64,000 nt of DNA, taken from positions 930,001 to 994,000 of the forward strand of contig NZ_JAGVRK010000001.1 in assembly GCF_018283675.1 (NCBI RefSeq). The letters run 5' to 3'. The DNA is from Metabacillus flavus (GTDB lineage Bacteria > Bacillota > Bacilli > Bacillales > Bacillaceae). A model generated the notes under the pieces. The model made no database searches. It saw nothing but the letters and a program-made list of their open reading frames with translations, and was not told where the DNA came from. Of the stretch, positions 26,313-35,700 are shown one piece after another (positions within the stretch are counted from its first letter, which is position 1; each line of letters begins with the position of its first letter). A program made the translations under genes and the position numbers.

Positions 26313-26325
26313 GTCATCAGATGAC
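26313..26325. promoter_or_regulatory. Candidate LutR operator at lutABC
   Basis: GTCATCAGATGAC, a perfect 13-bp palindrome 17 bases past the -10 box, matching the site in front of lutP except for the central base. Placed to block transcription. Confidence 0.78.
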
Positions 26326-26358
26326 CTGTTGACTTATTTTCGGAAGGGGTAGTGAAAC

Positions 26359-27075
26359 ATGAGAGTTTCATTGTTTGCCACCTGCCTGGTGGATATGTTT
26401 CAAACTGAAGCTGGGAAGGCAACAGTTGAACTGCTCGAACGGCTCGGCTGTGAGGTTGATTTTCCAGAGAAACAGGTATGCTGCGGCCAGCCCGCCTATA
26501 ACAGCGGGTATGTAAAAGAGGCGAAGGAAGCGATGAAGAATATGATCCGCGCGTTCGAGCAAGCGGAATACGTAGTGTCCCCATCCGGTTCCTGCGTCGC
26601 GATGTTCAAGGAATATCCTCACCTTTTCGAAAAAGATCGAAAATGGTCGGAAAAATCGAAAGCGCTTGCAGAAAAGACTTTTGAGCTGACGGATTTTATC
26701 GTCAATGTGCTAAAAGTTGAAGACGTCGGCGCGCGCTTTGATGGGAAAGCCACTTACCATACGTCCTGCCACATGACGAGGCTGCTTAAAGTAACGGAGG
26801 CACCTTTTAAACTATTAAAGAACGTAAAAGGACTTGAACTTTTGCCCCTTCCAAACGCGAAGAACTGCTGCGGCTTCGGGGGAACGTTTTCTGTGAAAAT
26901 GGGGGCGATTTCGGAACAAATGGTGGATGAAAAGGTAGAGTGTATTGAACGGACGGAAGCAGACTATCTGATTGGCGGGGACTGCGGGTGTCTGATGAAT
27001 ATCGGCGGGAGAATCGACCGTAAAGGAAGACCGGTAAAGGTGCTGCATATCGCGGAAATTTTAAATCATCAATGA
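26359..27075 (+). CDS. lutA: L-lactate oxidation protein LutA
   Basis: 238 aa with two CCG cysteine-rich domains ([15 protein letters not shown] near residue 38 and [14 protein letters not shown] near 172) of the heterodisulfide-reductase type. With LutB and LutC it oxidises L-lactate to pyruvate and feeds electrons to the respiratory chain. Same length as B. subtilis LutA. It is first in lutABC, 15 bases before lutB, and is controlled by the promoter and palindrome just upstream. Confidence 0.93.
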   Translation: MRVSLFATCLVDMFQTEAGKATVELLERLGCEVDFPEKQVCCGQPAYNSGYVKEAKEAMKNMIRAFEQAEYVVSPSGSCVAMFKEYPHLFEKDRKWSEKSKALAEKTFELTDFIVNVLKVEDVGARFDGKATYHTSCHMTRLLKVTEAPFKLLKNVKGLELLPLPNAKNCCGFGGTFSVKMGAISEQMVDEKVECIERTEADYLIGGDCGCLMNIGGRIDRKGRPVKVLHIAEILNHQ

Positions 27076-27090
27076 AGGGAGAGAACGGCC

Positions 27091-28518
27091 ATGCCAATGA
27101 GGATCGGAACAGAGAACTTTAATGAACGGGTAGGCAAAGGAATTGGGGATTCCTTTATGCGGCTTGCTGTATCGGGTGCTCAGGAAAGACTGCAGGGACG
27201 GAAAAATGAAGCAGCGGAAGAGCTGGGCAGCTGGGAGGAATGGCGTTCGCACGGAGAAGAAATCCGCCAGCATACGCTTGAGAACCTTGATTTTTATTTG
27301 GAGATGATGAGTGAAAATGTAGTGAAACGCGGCGGTCATGTATTTTTTGCTGAAACAGCAGAGGAAGCCAATGAGTACATTGCTTCGGTTGCGATAGAAA
27401 AGAAAGCAAAGAAGATTGTGAAGTCAAAATCCATGGTCACAGAAGAAATCAATATGAACGCATACCTTGAAGGGATTGGCTGTGAGGTCATTGAAACGGA
27501 TCTTGGCGAGTATATTCTGCAGGTGGATGACCATGACCCTCCCTCTCACATTGTAGCGCCGGCTTTACATAAAAATAAGGAGCAAATCCGTGACGTTTTC
27601 AAAGAAAAGCTTGGCTACACGAAAACAGAAAAACCGGAGGAGCTTACCCTTCATGCACGGGAGATGCTAAGGAAGGAATTTTTAGCGGCAGACCTTGGGA
27701 TTACCGGCTGCAACTTTGCGATAGCCGAATCCGGATCGGTCAGCCTCGTGACGAATGAGGGGAATGCAAGGCTCGCTACAGCTCTCCCGAAAACGCAAAT
27801 AACGGTCATGGGGATGGAGCGGATTGTCCCGACCTTCGAGGAGTTTGAAGTGCTTGTCAGCCTGCTGACAAGGAGCGCGGTCGGTCAAAAGCTGACCAGC
27901 TATGTCACTGCGCTGACCGGACCTAAACAGGATGGGGATGCAGATGGACCGGAGGATTTTCATCTCGTCATTGTGGATAACGGAAGGTCCAAAATTCTCG
28001 GCACTGAATTTCAATCGGTTCTGCAGTGCATCCGCTGTGCAGCGTGCATAAACGTCTGTCCGGTGTACCGCCATGTAGGCGGCCATTCCTACGGATCAAT
28101 TTATTCAGGTCCGATTGGTGCGGTTCTGACTCCGTTGCTTGGGGGCTATGACGAATACAAAGAATTGCCTTATGCATCTACACTGTGTGCCGCCTGTACC
28201 GACGCATGTCCGGTGAAGATCCCGCTGCATGAGCTTTTGCATAAGCATCGGCAGGCCATTGTAGAACGGGAAGGAAAAGCGCCGATTTCTGAGAAAATGG
28301 CGATGAAGGCGTTTGGTTTAGGTGCTGCATCATCTGCCCTCTACGGCTTGGGCGGTAAAGCAGCTCCAGCTGCCATGGGTCCCTTCACTGCCGGTGGAAA
28401 AATCTCAAAGGGACCGGGACCTCTCAAAGCATGGACAGAAATCAGGGAATTCCCTGTTCCTAAAAAAGAACGTCTGCGCGACTGGATGAAAAGCCGCCTG
28501 AAAAGGGAGGATGACTAA
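27091..28518 (+). CDS. lutB: L-lactate oxidation iron-sulfur protein LutB
   Basis: 475 aa. An N-terminal LUD domain (about residues 65-290) is followed by two [4Fe-4S] ferredoxin motifs ([14 protein letters not shown] near 312 and [13 protein letters not shown] near 365) and a C-terminal LutB/LldF domain. It is the electron-transfer centre of the LutABC complex. GGGAGAG ribosome-binding site; 15 bases after lutA and 1 base before lutC. Confidence 0.94.
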   Translation: MPMRIGTENFNERVGKGIGDSFMRLAVSGAQERLQGRKNEAAEELGSWEEWRSHGEEIRQHTLENLDFYLEMMSENVVKRGGHVFFAETAEEANEYIASVAIEKKAKKIVKSKSMVTEEINMNAYLEGIGCEVIETDLGEYILQVDDHDPPSHIVAPALHKNKEQIRDVFKEKLGYTKTEKPEELTLHAREMLRKEFLAADLGITGCNFAIAESGSVSLVTNEGNARLATALPKTQITVMGMERIVPTFEEFEVLVSLLTRSAVGQKLTSYVTALTGPKQDGDADGPEDFHLVIVDNGRSKILGTEFQSVLQCIRCAACINVCPVYRHVGGHSYGSIYSGPIGAVLTPLLGGYDEYKELPYASTLCAACTDACPVKIPLHELLHKHRQAIVEREGKAPISEKMAMKAFGLGAASSALYGLGGKAAPAAMGPFTAGGKISKGPGPLKAWTEIREFPVPKKERLRDWMKSRLKREDD

Positions 28519-28519
28519 G

Positions 28520-29239
28520 ATGGCAGGTACCATAAAAAACAAAGAATCCTTTTTAAATAACATTGCCCAAAATCTGGGCCGGCCAAGGCGGTCCAAAGGA
28601 GTATTGCGGCCTGAGTGGAAGCATCGCCCGCAGGATGGTGTCCTGCAAGGATTGAATCAGGATGAATTGCTGGAGGTTTTAAAGGAGCAGTGCATTCGAA
28701 TTCATACAACCTACAGGGAAACAAACTCCTTAGGTCTTTATGAAACCCTTAAAGATACAGTCATGGAATATGGAGGGGGACCGGTTATTACGTGGGATGA
28801 CCCCAGATTTCGGGAATTTGGCCTGTCGTCGCTTATTAATGATGACTTGCCAAGGGAAGATGTGAAAACGCATATTTGGGATACTAAACTCGGGGATGAG
28901 AACATCAAGAAGGCGGAAGAGGCAAACGTCGGCATCACCTTCAGCGACCAAACCCTCGCCGAATCGGGGACTGTTGTCCTCTTCAGCGGAAGCGGGAAAG
29001 GGCGGTCTGTATCTTTGCTGCCGGCCACCTATATTGCCATCATTCCGAAGAGTACGCTTGTGCCGCGGATTACTCAGACGGCTCAGAAGATTCACATGCA
29101 AATTCAGGCAGGCGAAGAGGTCGCTTCCTGTGTTAACTTCATCTCGGGACCCAGCAACTCAGCGGATATTGAAATGAACCTGGTTGTTGGAGTGCATGGC
29201 CCAATTAAGGCTACTTATATTGTGGTCGGGGACCGTTGA
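28520..29239 (+). CDS. lutC: L-lactate oxidation protein LutC
   Basis: 239 aa LUD-domain protein (MAGTIKNKESFLNNIA ...). The ATG at 28520 is preferred: GGGAGG is 9 bases upstream, whereas the ATG at 28511 touches the Shine-Dalgarno sequence. The conserved LUD core includes GITFSDQTLAESGTVVLFSG and the C-terminal GPSNSADIE. Third subunit of the lactate oxidation complex and last gene of the operon. Confidence 0.92.
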   Translation: MAGTIKNKESFLNNIAQNLGRPRRSKGVLRPEWKHRPQDGVLQGLNQDELLEVLKEQCIRIHTTYRETNSLGLYETLKDTVMEYGGGPVITWDDPRFREFGLSSLINDDLPREDVKTHIWDTKLGDENIKKAEEANVGITFSDQTLAESGTVVLFSGSGKGRSVSLLPATYIAIIPKSTLVPRITQTAQKIHMQIQAGEEVASCVNFISGPSNSADIEMNLVVGVHGPIKATYIVVGDR

Positions 29240-29264
29240 TTGGTCTAGGGTGCGGCTTGCATAT

Positions 29265-29342
29265 GAAAGTGGGATTTTGACGAAATTTATCGAGAGGTCG
29301 CTATTCGACAGGCGAGGGTTGATATTCGGCATTGAGGGTTTA
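29265..29342. repeat. Degenerate ~20-21-bp tandem repeat after lutC
   Basis: Two clear units (TATTCGACAGGCGAGGG and TATTCGGCATTGAGGG, each with a TTGA or TTTA tail; 21 and 20 bp) and two more worn ones, between lutC and the convergent GH114 gene. Confidence 0.5.
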
Positions 29343-29354
29343 ATAAATTAATAA

Positions 29355-29383
29355 AATAGGGAGATGCCGCGCATCCCCCTTTT
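29355..29383 (-). terminator. Terminator of GH114-like gene
   Basis: GGGAGATG / CATCCCCC stem with loop CCGCG; the minus strand continues TATTTTATT. Confidence 0.65.
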
Positions 29384-30218
29384 ACCACTCCTCATAATCC
29401 CTTGGAGCATAATAATGGATGAATCCCTGCTTTTCAGCAAGCTGTTCACTTTTTTTCTTCTCTTTTTCAGAAACGGTAAAGATCTTAACCCCATACTCCC
29501 CGGATAAGCGGCGGGTCTTTTCCATCCATTCTCTTGACCAGTCATCGTTCATAATAAAGGAATATTGAAAATCCTCCCACATAAACCCGTCAATATATGG
29601 GGCCGTTTTTTGTGCGGTTTCCATCCCCCAATTCTGGATGACAGATAGCTGCCTTCTTTCCAGTACTTTAAGCAGAAGGATCAGACTCTCCTGCTGCTGC
29701 TTCATCTCTTTTGGATCCTCTGAGAAAAAATCGTCAATGTCTCCTATTGTATCTAAAAAGACTCCGTCCAGCTGCTTATCCTCGATTTGCTGATTAATTT
29801 CTTTTAGAAGTGTTTCCCGGTAATGGGGTGATGTCATATCCATTAAGTAAGCATCCCATTCTTTAAGGTAAACCCGTTCTCCATCTCTTTGATGGAAATC
29901 CTGTTTCTCAAATTGCTTGAATAGTTTTTCGTTCCATCGATCCGCTTCCATTGAATTTATATATCCGTAAACAAGAGTCCCATTTCGTTTTATTTGTTGT
30001 ATCTGCTTCTTAGAATAGTAGGTTGGTTCAATAATGACGAGGGGATAGCCGGATAATTTATTAACGGCATCCTTTGCTGGTTCGCCGTAATAGATTTTGT
30101 ATTGCAGAACTCCATCAAGTGGATTTTTCTGCTTGTTTAAAATATTGAGCAAATAACCCAGTAAAAAAAAGAGAAGGATCGAGAAGCAGAGTAATAGCAA
30201 GGTGGATTTTTTTCTCAT
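29382..30218 (-). CDS. Exported/anchored GH114-like (TM1410) glycosidase
   Basis: 278 aa. An N-terminal signal-anchor (STLLLLCFSILLFFLLGYLL) is followed by a (beta/alpha)8 domain of the TM1410 / glycoside hydrolase family 114 type, with the landmark VFLDTIGDIDDF and start motif LVIIEPTYYSK. The family includes endo-alpha-1,4-polygalactosaminidases acting on exopolysaccharide. Start chosen at 30218 (AAGGA 8 bases before); the ORF to 30308 runs into the MITE. The MITE at 30246-30345 sits directly in its promoter region. Confidence 0.72.
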   Translation of the reverse strand: MRKKSTLLLLCFSILLFFLLGYLLNILNKQKNPLDGVLQYKIYYGEPAKDAVNKLSGYPLVIIEPTYYSKKQIQQIKRNGTLVYGYINSMEADRWNEKLFKQFEKQDFHQRDGERVYLKEWDAYLMDMTSPHYRETLLKEINQQIEDKQLDGVFLDTIGDIDDFFSEDPKEMKQQQESLILLLKVLERRQLSVIQNWGMETAQKTAPYIDGFMWEDFQYSFIMNDDWSREWMEKTRRLSGEYGVKIFTVSEKEKKKSEQLAEKQGFIHYYAPRDYEEW

Positions 30219-30245
30219 AGCAATCATCCTTTTTTCTTTTCTGAA

Positions 30246-30345
30246 AGCTCTGCTAAACTTGGCTGTTGATTTCCGCGGAAGGCGTCTCACGCCTTCCGCT
30301 CCGATCAACAGGTGTTAAAAATCAACCTTATGCTTTAACATAGCC
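30246..30345. mobile_element. MITE copy 2 (internally deleted, ~100 bp)
   Basis: Ends AGCTCTGCTAAA and TTTAACATAGCC, flanked by TTTCTGAA (30238-30245) and TTTCTAAA (30346-30353), an 8-bp target duplication with one change. Its body matches the two ends of the 180-bp copy. It lies between the GH114 start and the ldh promoter. Confidence 0.8.
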
Positions 30346-30458
30346 TTTCTAAATTTAACTTATCATAAATGTGTATAAAATCTGCTATTAAGTATGCTCA
30401 AAGAAGCATGTCTGCAGAATCAGTAACAAAACAGACAAAAAACATCTAAGTAACCCCA

Positions 30459-30487
30459 TTGGCAAATAATCACATTCGGTATAAAAT
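30459..30487 (+). promoter_or_regulatory. ldh promoter
   Basis: -35 TTGGCA, 17-bp spacer, -10 TAAAAT. The Rex box begins 5 bases after the -10. Confidence 0.65.
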
Positions 30488-30492
30488 AAAAA

Positions 30493-30508
30493 TGTGAAAT
30501 ATTTCACA
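30493..30508. promoter_or_regulatory. Rex operator upstream of ldh
   Basis: TGTGAAATATTTCACA is a perfect 16-bp palindrome matching the Rex consensus (TTGTGAAAT-type half sites). It covers the transcription start, so ldh should be repressed when NADH/NAD+ is low. Confidence 0.85.
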
Positions 30509-30533
30509 AATTTTCTGTTTTCTGAAAGGGTGA

Positions 30534-31490
<957 letters not shown>

Positions 31491-31550
31491 GTAAAAAGGG
31501 ATAAACAGAATTCATAATGCTGGAATAGATAAATTTATAGTTAGTAAATA

Positions 31551-31582
31551 AAAAACGCTTGATTCAATGTTCAAGCGTTTTT
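31551..31582 (+). terminator. Terminator between ldh and signal peptidase gene
   Basis: 12-bp stem AAAAACGCTTGA / TCAAGCGTTTTT, 8-nt loop, T-rich both ways. Confidence 0.85.
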
Positions 31583-31639
31583 CGTATGAGTAACGGTGCG
31601 ATTTGGGCAATTTCCTTGATGACAGTACTCACTTTTTCC

Positions 31640-32164
31640 TTACTTAGGAACTCCCATCTTCTCAAATGGAGAGAATCGAAACTTTGCTTCCCCGACAACC
31701 GCTTTTTGAGAAATACTGCCGAAGACCCGGCTGTCCATGCTGTCGCGGCGGTTGTCTCCCATGACATAAAGAGAGCCGGCCGGCACCTGGATGTTCAGGT
31801 TTTCAGTCAGATTTTCGCGGGGGACAAGAACGCTTTTATTTTCCTTCAAGTATGGTTCTTCATATATTTTACCGTTAATGGTTAAGACATCATTTTTAAT
31901 TTTGATCCTGTCACCGGGAAGTCCGATGACTCTTTTGATGTAATTGTCTTTTGAGATTGGCGAGTGAAAGACAATCATATCAAAACGTTCAATTTTGCTG
32001 ATTTTGGATACGATGATCTGGTTATTTGTTTCAAAGGTCGGCATCATCGATTTTCCCTCTACCATGACAGGGGTGAAAATAAAGTGCCGGCAAATAAGGG
32101 CAATGACGACAGCCGCCAGAATGCTTCCTAACCAGGACCAGACCTCTTTTTTACTGCGTTCCTT
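31640..32164 (-). CDS. lepB: Type I signal peptidase
   Basis: 174 aa, prokaryotic-type (P-type) signal peptidase with one N-terminal TM (about residues 12-32). The catalytic dyad is Ser40 in EGKSMMPTF and Lys78 in YIKRVIGLPGD; the C-terminal box is YVMGDNRRDSMDSR. Start 32164 behind AAAGGAGG; the longer ORF start at 32203 is unsupported. It removes signal peptides from exported proteins. Most Bacillus species carry several paralogs (SipS/T/U/V), and which one this corresponds to is unclear. Confidence 0.9.
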   Translation of the reverse strand, partial: KERSKKEVWSWLGSILAAVVIALICRHFIFTPVMVEGKSMMPTFETNNQIIVSKISKIERFDMIVFHSPISKDNYIKRVIGLPGDRIKIKNDVLTINGKIYEEPYLKENKSVLVPRENLTENLNIQVPAGSLYVMGDNRRDSMDSRVFGSISQKAVVGEAKFRFSPFEKMGVPK

Positions 32165-32290
32165 CATACAAGCGCCTCCTTTACTTGCTTCGGTAAAAGG
32201 CAAAAACGTGAAATTCTTTTAATGGGTGTTTAGCTTATTTTACACGTTTTTTTCCGGGAAAGATATTATCTATTCCACCTTTTTACAACT

Positions 32291-33079
32291 TTATGAAGGA
32301 TTGGCGTGGGATAAGGAGGTTCCTGGACGAGAGGCATGATACCACTGGAAGCAAAAAACAAAGATTATAAGAATATCAATTACGTCCCCTCCATAATACA
32401 TCAGCATCCCAGCTGTTTCGGCTTGTTTATCCGGTACACCTGCCGGCGGATGTGCATAGATGAACTTGGACAGGATTCCATGCCCTGCAAATGCAAGGAT
32501 TAAAACGGCGGCTCTGAATTTAAAGCTGTATCGTTTCGAGACAGGGTCTAAGTATAGGAAGGCGATAGTAAATAGATAGCCTGCAAGAAAGATATGTACA
32601 TGTACAAGAACATAAATCCAGTTTTGCTCATGCATTAATCCGTATAAGCCTGTCGAATAAAGGACCCATAATCCGCCAATGTTTAAAATGGATGCTGCTA
32701 AAGGATGAACAGCAATCTTGAGCGGCTTGCTTTTTAAAAGCTTTGAAAGCTTGCGGCCTTTCTGAACGCTCAGCGACCGAAAGGCAAGTGTTAATGGAGC
32801 GGCAAGTGCGAGCAAGAAAGGGGCCAGCATTCCAAGAAAAAGATGGCTGAGCATGTGGGCTTTGAAATCGTTATGAGACCTTTCTGCCAAAGGGCCGATT
32901 ACGGAGATTAGTGATAAAGAAATTCCCAATGTCCAAAGCACGATTCGATAGAGCGGCCATTTTTTTTTAGATTTAAAAGCGGCTAACAGATACAGAAACA
33001 AGGCCAGCAAAAAGGGCAGAGCGAGGATCAGCTGTGCCCAATTGAAGACGGGAGCTGATTCATGATGGCTATGCATCAC
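32291..33079 (-). CDS. Cytochrome c oxidase assembly factor CtaG-like protein
   Basis: 262 aa from GTG 33079 (an ATG one codon on is an equal option), with about seven TM helices of the caa3_CtaG family. Conserved His-rich segments include AHMLSHLFLGMLAPFLLAL, LVHVHIFLAGYLFT and AFAGHGILSKF. CtaG is needed to form active caa3 oxidase. The start overlaps the stop of the DUF2243 gene upstream. This isolated pair, away from the cta operon, suggests a paralog rather than the main CtaG. Confidence 0.82.
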   Translation of the reverse strand: MMHSHHESAPVFNWAQLILALPFLLALFLYLLAAFKSKKKWPLYRIVLWTLGISLSLISVIGPLAERSHNDFKAHMLSHLFLGMLAPFLLALAAPLTLAFRSLSVQKGRKLSKLLKSKPLKIAVHPLAASILNIGGLWVLYSTGLYGLMHEQNWIYVLVHVHIFLAGYLFTIAFLYLDPVSKRYSFKFRAAVLILAFAGHGILSKFIYAHPPAGVPDKQAETAGMLMYYGGDVIDILIIFVFCFQWYHASRPGTSLSHANPS

Positions 33080-33519
33080 CCTTTTTCCTCTGCCTGGGTT
33101 TTAATGAGTAAAATAATACCCGCTGCAAGCATCGTTGCGGCTGTTAAGTTCCAAACAAGATCATATGGAAGGATATCGACGCCATACCGGATTTGGTGAA
33201 GGCCCATCAGCTTATGCTGAACCGTCCCGTCATACAGCTGAAAAGCTCCTGCTCCTGTCAATATTCCTCCAATCCATCTCTTTCCATAAAACGTTTTTTT
33301 CCTGCGAAGGTCTGCAAACATGAAAAGAGAAGCAATGGTTGCGAACCAGCTGAAGGAGTGGAAAATTCCATCTGAAACAAGTCCAATATCCGTGGTCGAT
33401 TTATCGTAAAAATGATGCCAGTGCAGCAATTGATGAAAAACGGTTTCATCGAAAAATGCAACTAAGCCAAGTCCGAAAAGGATCCCTGACAATGCGTTAA
33501 GTGCCTGTCTTTTTTCCAT
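33076..33519 (-). CDS. DUF2243 family membrane protein
   Basis: 147 aa with four TM helices. Family residues include FDETVFHQLLHWHHFYD (near residue 23) and LYDGTVQHKLMGLHQIRYG, His-rich patterns suggesting metal or heme handling. DUF2243 genes are commonly next to ctaG-like genes, as here (overlapping TGATG junction), so a joint role in oxidase or copper assembly is plausible but unproven. It has its own 5' region on the minus strand. Confidence 0.8.
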   Translation of the reverse strand: MEKRQALNALSGILFGLGLVAFFDETVFHQLLHWHHFYDKSTTDIGLVSDGIFHSFSWFATIASLFMFADLRRKKTFYGKRWIGGILTGAGAFQLYDGTVQHKLMGLHQIRYGVDILPYDLVWNLTAATMLAAGIILLIKTQAEEKG

Positions 33520-33729
33520 AATTTAAACCCCCTTACTTCATATAACTTAATAGTTTTGTATAACCTGTCCTTATTATCAATAAACTGGGTCTTTTGGTAA
33601 AGGTGTCCTTTCGGGGAGTTTTAATTTGTGTAAGTTTAGTACATACATAAACCGACTATAATTTTTCACAGGGTAATAGACCGGGTATGATAAAAGCAAA
33701 CGGATCTTTATTTAAGGGAGGATGGTTAG

Positions 33730-34701
33730 ATGGAAGAAAACATTAACCGCGTATTTCCTTCAGCCTGGTATGCGGTCGCCTTTTCATCAGAATTAAAGAA
33801 GGATCCCATACGGAAAAAAGTGACTGGCCGGGAGATCGTGCTGTATCGTGATGATAAGGGAGAAGCAAATGCCCTGCATGCCTTCTGTCCGCATAGGGGA
33901 GCCGATTTATCATTGGGCTGCGTGAAGGATGGCAAGCTCATGTGTGCTTATCATGGGTGGAAGTTTGAATCGGATGGAACATGTAACGAAATTCCGTCCC
34001 AGCCAACCAAGGCGATCCCAAAATTCGCTCATACAGCTGCTTTCCCGGTAACAGAAGAGGCAGGACTCATATGGGTATATCCTGATCATTTAGAAAAGCA
34101 CGTACCGGAAATTCAGGTAATACCGGATGTGAAGGATAAGAGATACCGTCTGTCCCCTTACCAGGCTCATTGGAATGCCCACCTGACAAGGACGGTAGAA
34201 AGTGTGCTGGATGTCGCTCATCTTTCCTTTGTGCATAAAAAAACAATAGGAAAGAAAACAAGCACCGTCTTTCATGATCTTCCCTATACACATGAACGAG
34301 ATAACATTACGATTCAAAATGGAGGCGGACTCCTTGAATACCGGTTTCCCCAGCAATGGCTTTTGAGGCCGGCAAAGGAAGGAAAGAGTTCCTTCATTAA
34401 CTATGTTACCTTCACTCCTGTGGATGAGGAAGAAACGTTGATCTTCGGTTATGCGGGAAGAACTTTTGCTAAAAATATTCCTTTCATGGACAGAGTTTTT
34501 TCAAAGTACAGCCTTAAAGTATTGGATGAAGATAAATCGATTGTAGAGAGCCAGCATCCAAGGCCGATTCCTGAAGCTCTCAGGATGGAAGCTCACGTTT
34601 TTGCAGACGGTCCCCAGATCGCTTTCAGAAAACGGTGGTTTGAGTTTCTCTCGGAAGATGAAAGGAAAATCAGGCTTGATGAGGGTGTAAGGGTTTACTA
34701 A
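33730..34701 (+). CDS. Rieske-type [2Fe-2S] oxygenase
   Basis: 323 aa. The N-terminal Rieske domain has CPHRGADLSLG (about residues 53-63) and CAYHGW (about 73-78) binding [2Fe-2S]. The catalytic domain has the mononuclear-iron motif DVAHLSFVH (D-x2-H-x4-H). Resembles single-component-type aromatic or pheophorbide/vanillate oxygenases that need a separate reductase; none is next to it. AAGGGAGG ribosome-binding site. The substrate is unknown, and it appears monocistronic. Confidence 0.85.
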   Translation: MEENINRVFPSAWYAVAFSSELKKDPIRKKVTGREIVLYRDDKGEANALHAFCPHRGADLSLGCVKDGKLMCAYHGWKFESDGTCNEIPSQPTKAIPKFAHTAAFPVTEEAGLIWVYPDHLEKHVPEIQVIPDVKDKRYRLSPYQAHWNAHLTRTVESVLDVAHLSFVHKKTIGKKTSTVFHDLPYTHERDNITIQNGGGLLEYRFPQQWLLRPAKEGKSSFINYVTFTPVDEEETLIFGYAGRTFAKNIPFMDRVFSKYSLKVLDEDKSIVESQHPRPIPEALRMEAHVFADGPQIAFRKRWFEFLSEDERKIRLDEGVRVY

Positions 34702-34767
34702 AATCTCTTGCACATTAAGGGAAATTCAGTATTCTTGTTAGTAATAACCAGTAAGGGAGTTTTCGTT

Positions 34768-35112
34768 ATTTTTAAGAAACTATTTAGCAGAAAAGATTGC
34801 TCTCACCCCTCATACAAGATGGAGGCAGATTTCAGTGCGGATCCGATTTGGTGCAGCAAATGCGAAGAAAACCTGGATATCGACAATTTTCCACTGTCAG
34901 AAGAACTGAAAGAAGAACTGGCTGAATGGATAGGAGACTACGGTGAGTGGATTGATATGGAAAAAGATACATTGATGCCTGGCGGATTAGAGCTTGAGGG
35001 AAAACACGATGAAAGAGGCCTAGAGCTTTTCAATAAGGTAAAAGCTTCTCTTGGTGAAGGATTTCCGATTGTTTTTGTACCTTCTCCTTTAGGTCAATGG
35101 TATAAAAAGTAA
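34768..35112 (+). CDS. Hypothetical zinc-ribbon-like protein with non-canonical start
   Basis: About 115 aa beginning IFKKLFSRKDCSHPSYKME. C-x-H and C-x2-C pairs (CSH, WCSKCEE) suggest a small zinc-binding site. No ATG/GTG/TTG lies at the expected place: AGGGAG (34754-34759) is ideally spaced for ATT at 34768. An in-frame TTG at 34708 extends the ORF but has no ribosome-binding site and adds a non-homologous-looking leader. Either ATT initiates or the start codon has been lost. Function unknown. Confidence 0.6.
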   Translation: MFKKLFSRKDCSHPSYKMEADFSADPIWCSKCEENLDIDNFPLSEELKEELAEWIGDYGEWIDMEKDTLMPGGLELEGKHDERGLELFNKVKASLGEGFPIVFVPSPLGQWYKK

Positions 35113-35321
35113 GGATATTTCGAGTTTGGTGCAGGCTGCATGCTTGCACCTTTGTCTATTTAGCTGTCTTTTAGTATCAATACCGGCGGTTACCTCCCTA
35201 TACGCAGTAGGAGCCTGCAGTACGTTGGGGGGGGTCCGTTCTTTTGTATAAACGCCTCCTATTCTTCATGAAATGGGTTAAATATATTTATTTTAAAATG
35301 GAAAAGAGTATTGTGTATAAA

Positions 35322-35340
35322 GTGGATAATAATTATCCAC
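35322..35340. promoter_or_regulatory. 19-bp palindrome before Rrf2 gene (candidate operator)
   Basis: GTGGATAATAATTATCCAC is a perfect inverted repeat 37 bases before the Rrf2-family start and overlaps the probable -10/start region. Size and AT-rich centre are typical of Rrf2 regulator sites. Confidence 0.7.
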
Positions 35341-35376
35341 ATAAAGTTTAACTGAATAGAAATTGAGGTGAGTCCT

Positions 35377-35700
35377 TTGCAAATGAAAACCGGAGTGGAA
35401 CAGGCCGTCTACGCAATTCTAATGCTGACTTTTTTACCTGGAAAGGCGGTATTGCCTGGAGAAGTAATCAGCGGCCAACTAGGCGGCTCGCCGACCTATT
35501 TTCAAAAGCTGCTCAGAAAGCTGGTCAGTGCAGACTTGATTGCCTCTGTTCCCGGGAAGAAGGGCGGCTTCCGTTTAAAAAGAAAGCCGGAGGATATTCC
35601 AATCTACGATGTGTACTTGGCGATTGAAGGAAAGCAGTCCCTTTATTCATCAACCGGAATCTTTCATGACATGCTGAACATAAAGAAACTGATCAATTAG
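35377..35700 (+). CDS. Rrf2-family transcriptional regulator, C-terminally truncated
   Basis: 107 aa from TTG 35377 (GAGGTGA 5-6 bases before), beginning MQMKTGVEQAVYAILML. The winged-helix part is intact (SPTYFQKLLRKLVSADLIASVPGKKGGFRL), but the protein stops at MLNIKKLIN, about 30-35 residues short of typical Rrf2 proteins and without C-terminal Cys residues. The 3' end abuts the 3'-truncated glutathione peroxidase remnant on the other strand, suggesting a deletion removed both ends. DNA binding may survive, since the N-terminal domain and operator are intact. Confidence 0.75.
   Translation: MQMKTGVEQAVYAILMLTFLPGKAVLPGEVISGQLGGSPTYFQKLLRKLVSADLIASVPGKKGGFRLKRKPEDIPIYDVYLAIEGKQSLYSSTGIFHDMLNIKKLIN

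Noticed and set aside
27682-28086. 134-aa ORF opposite lutB (and similar antisense ORFs over lutA, lutC and glcF)
   Set aside because: Shadow frames of strongly coding genes, without ribosome-binding sites or protein-like features.
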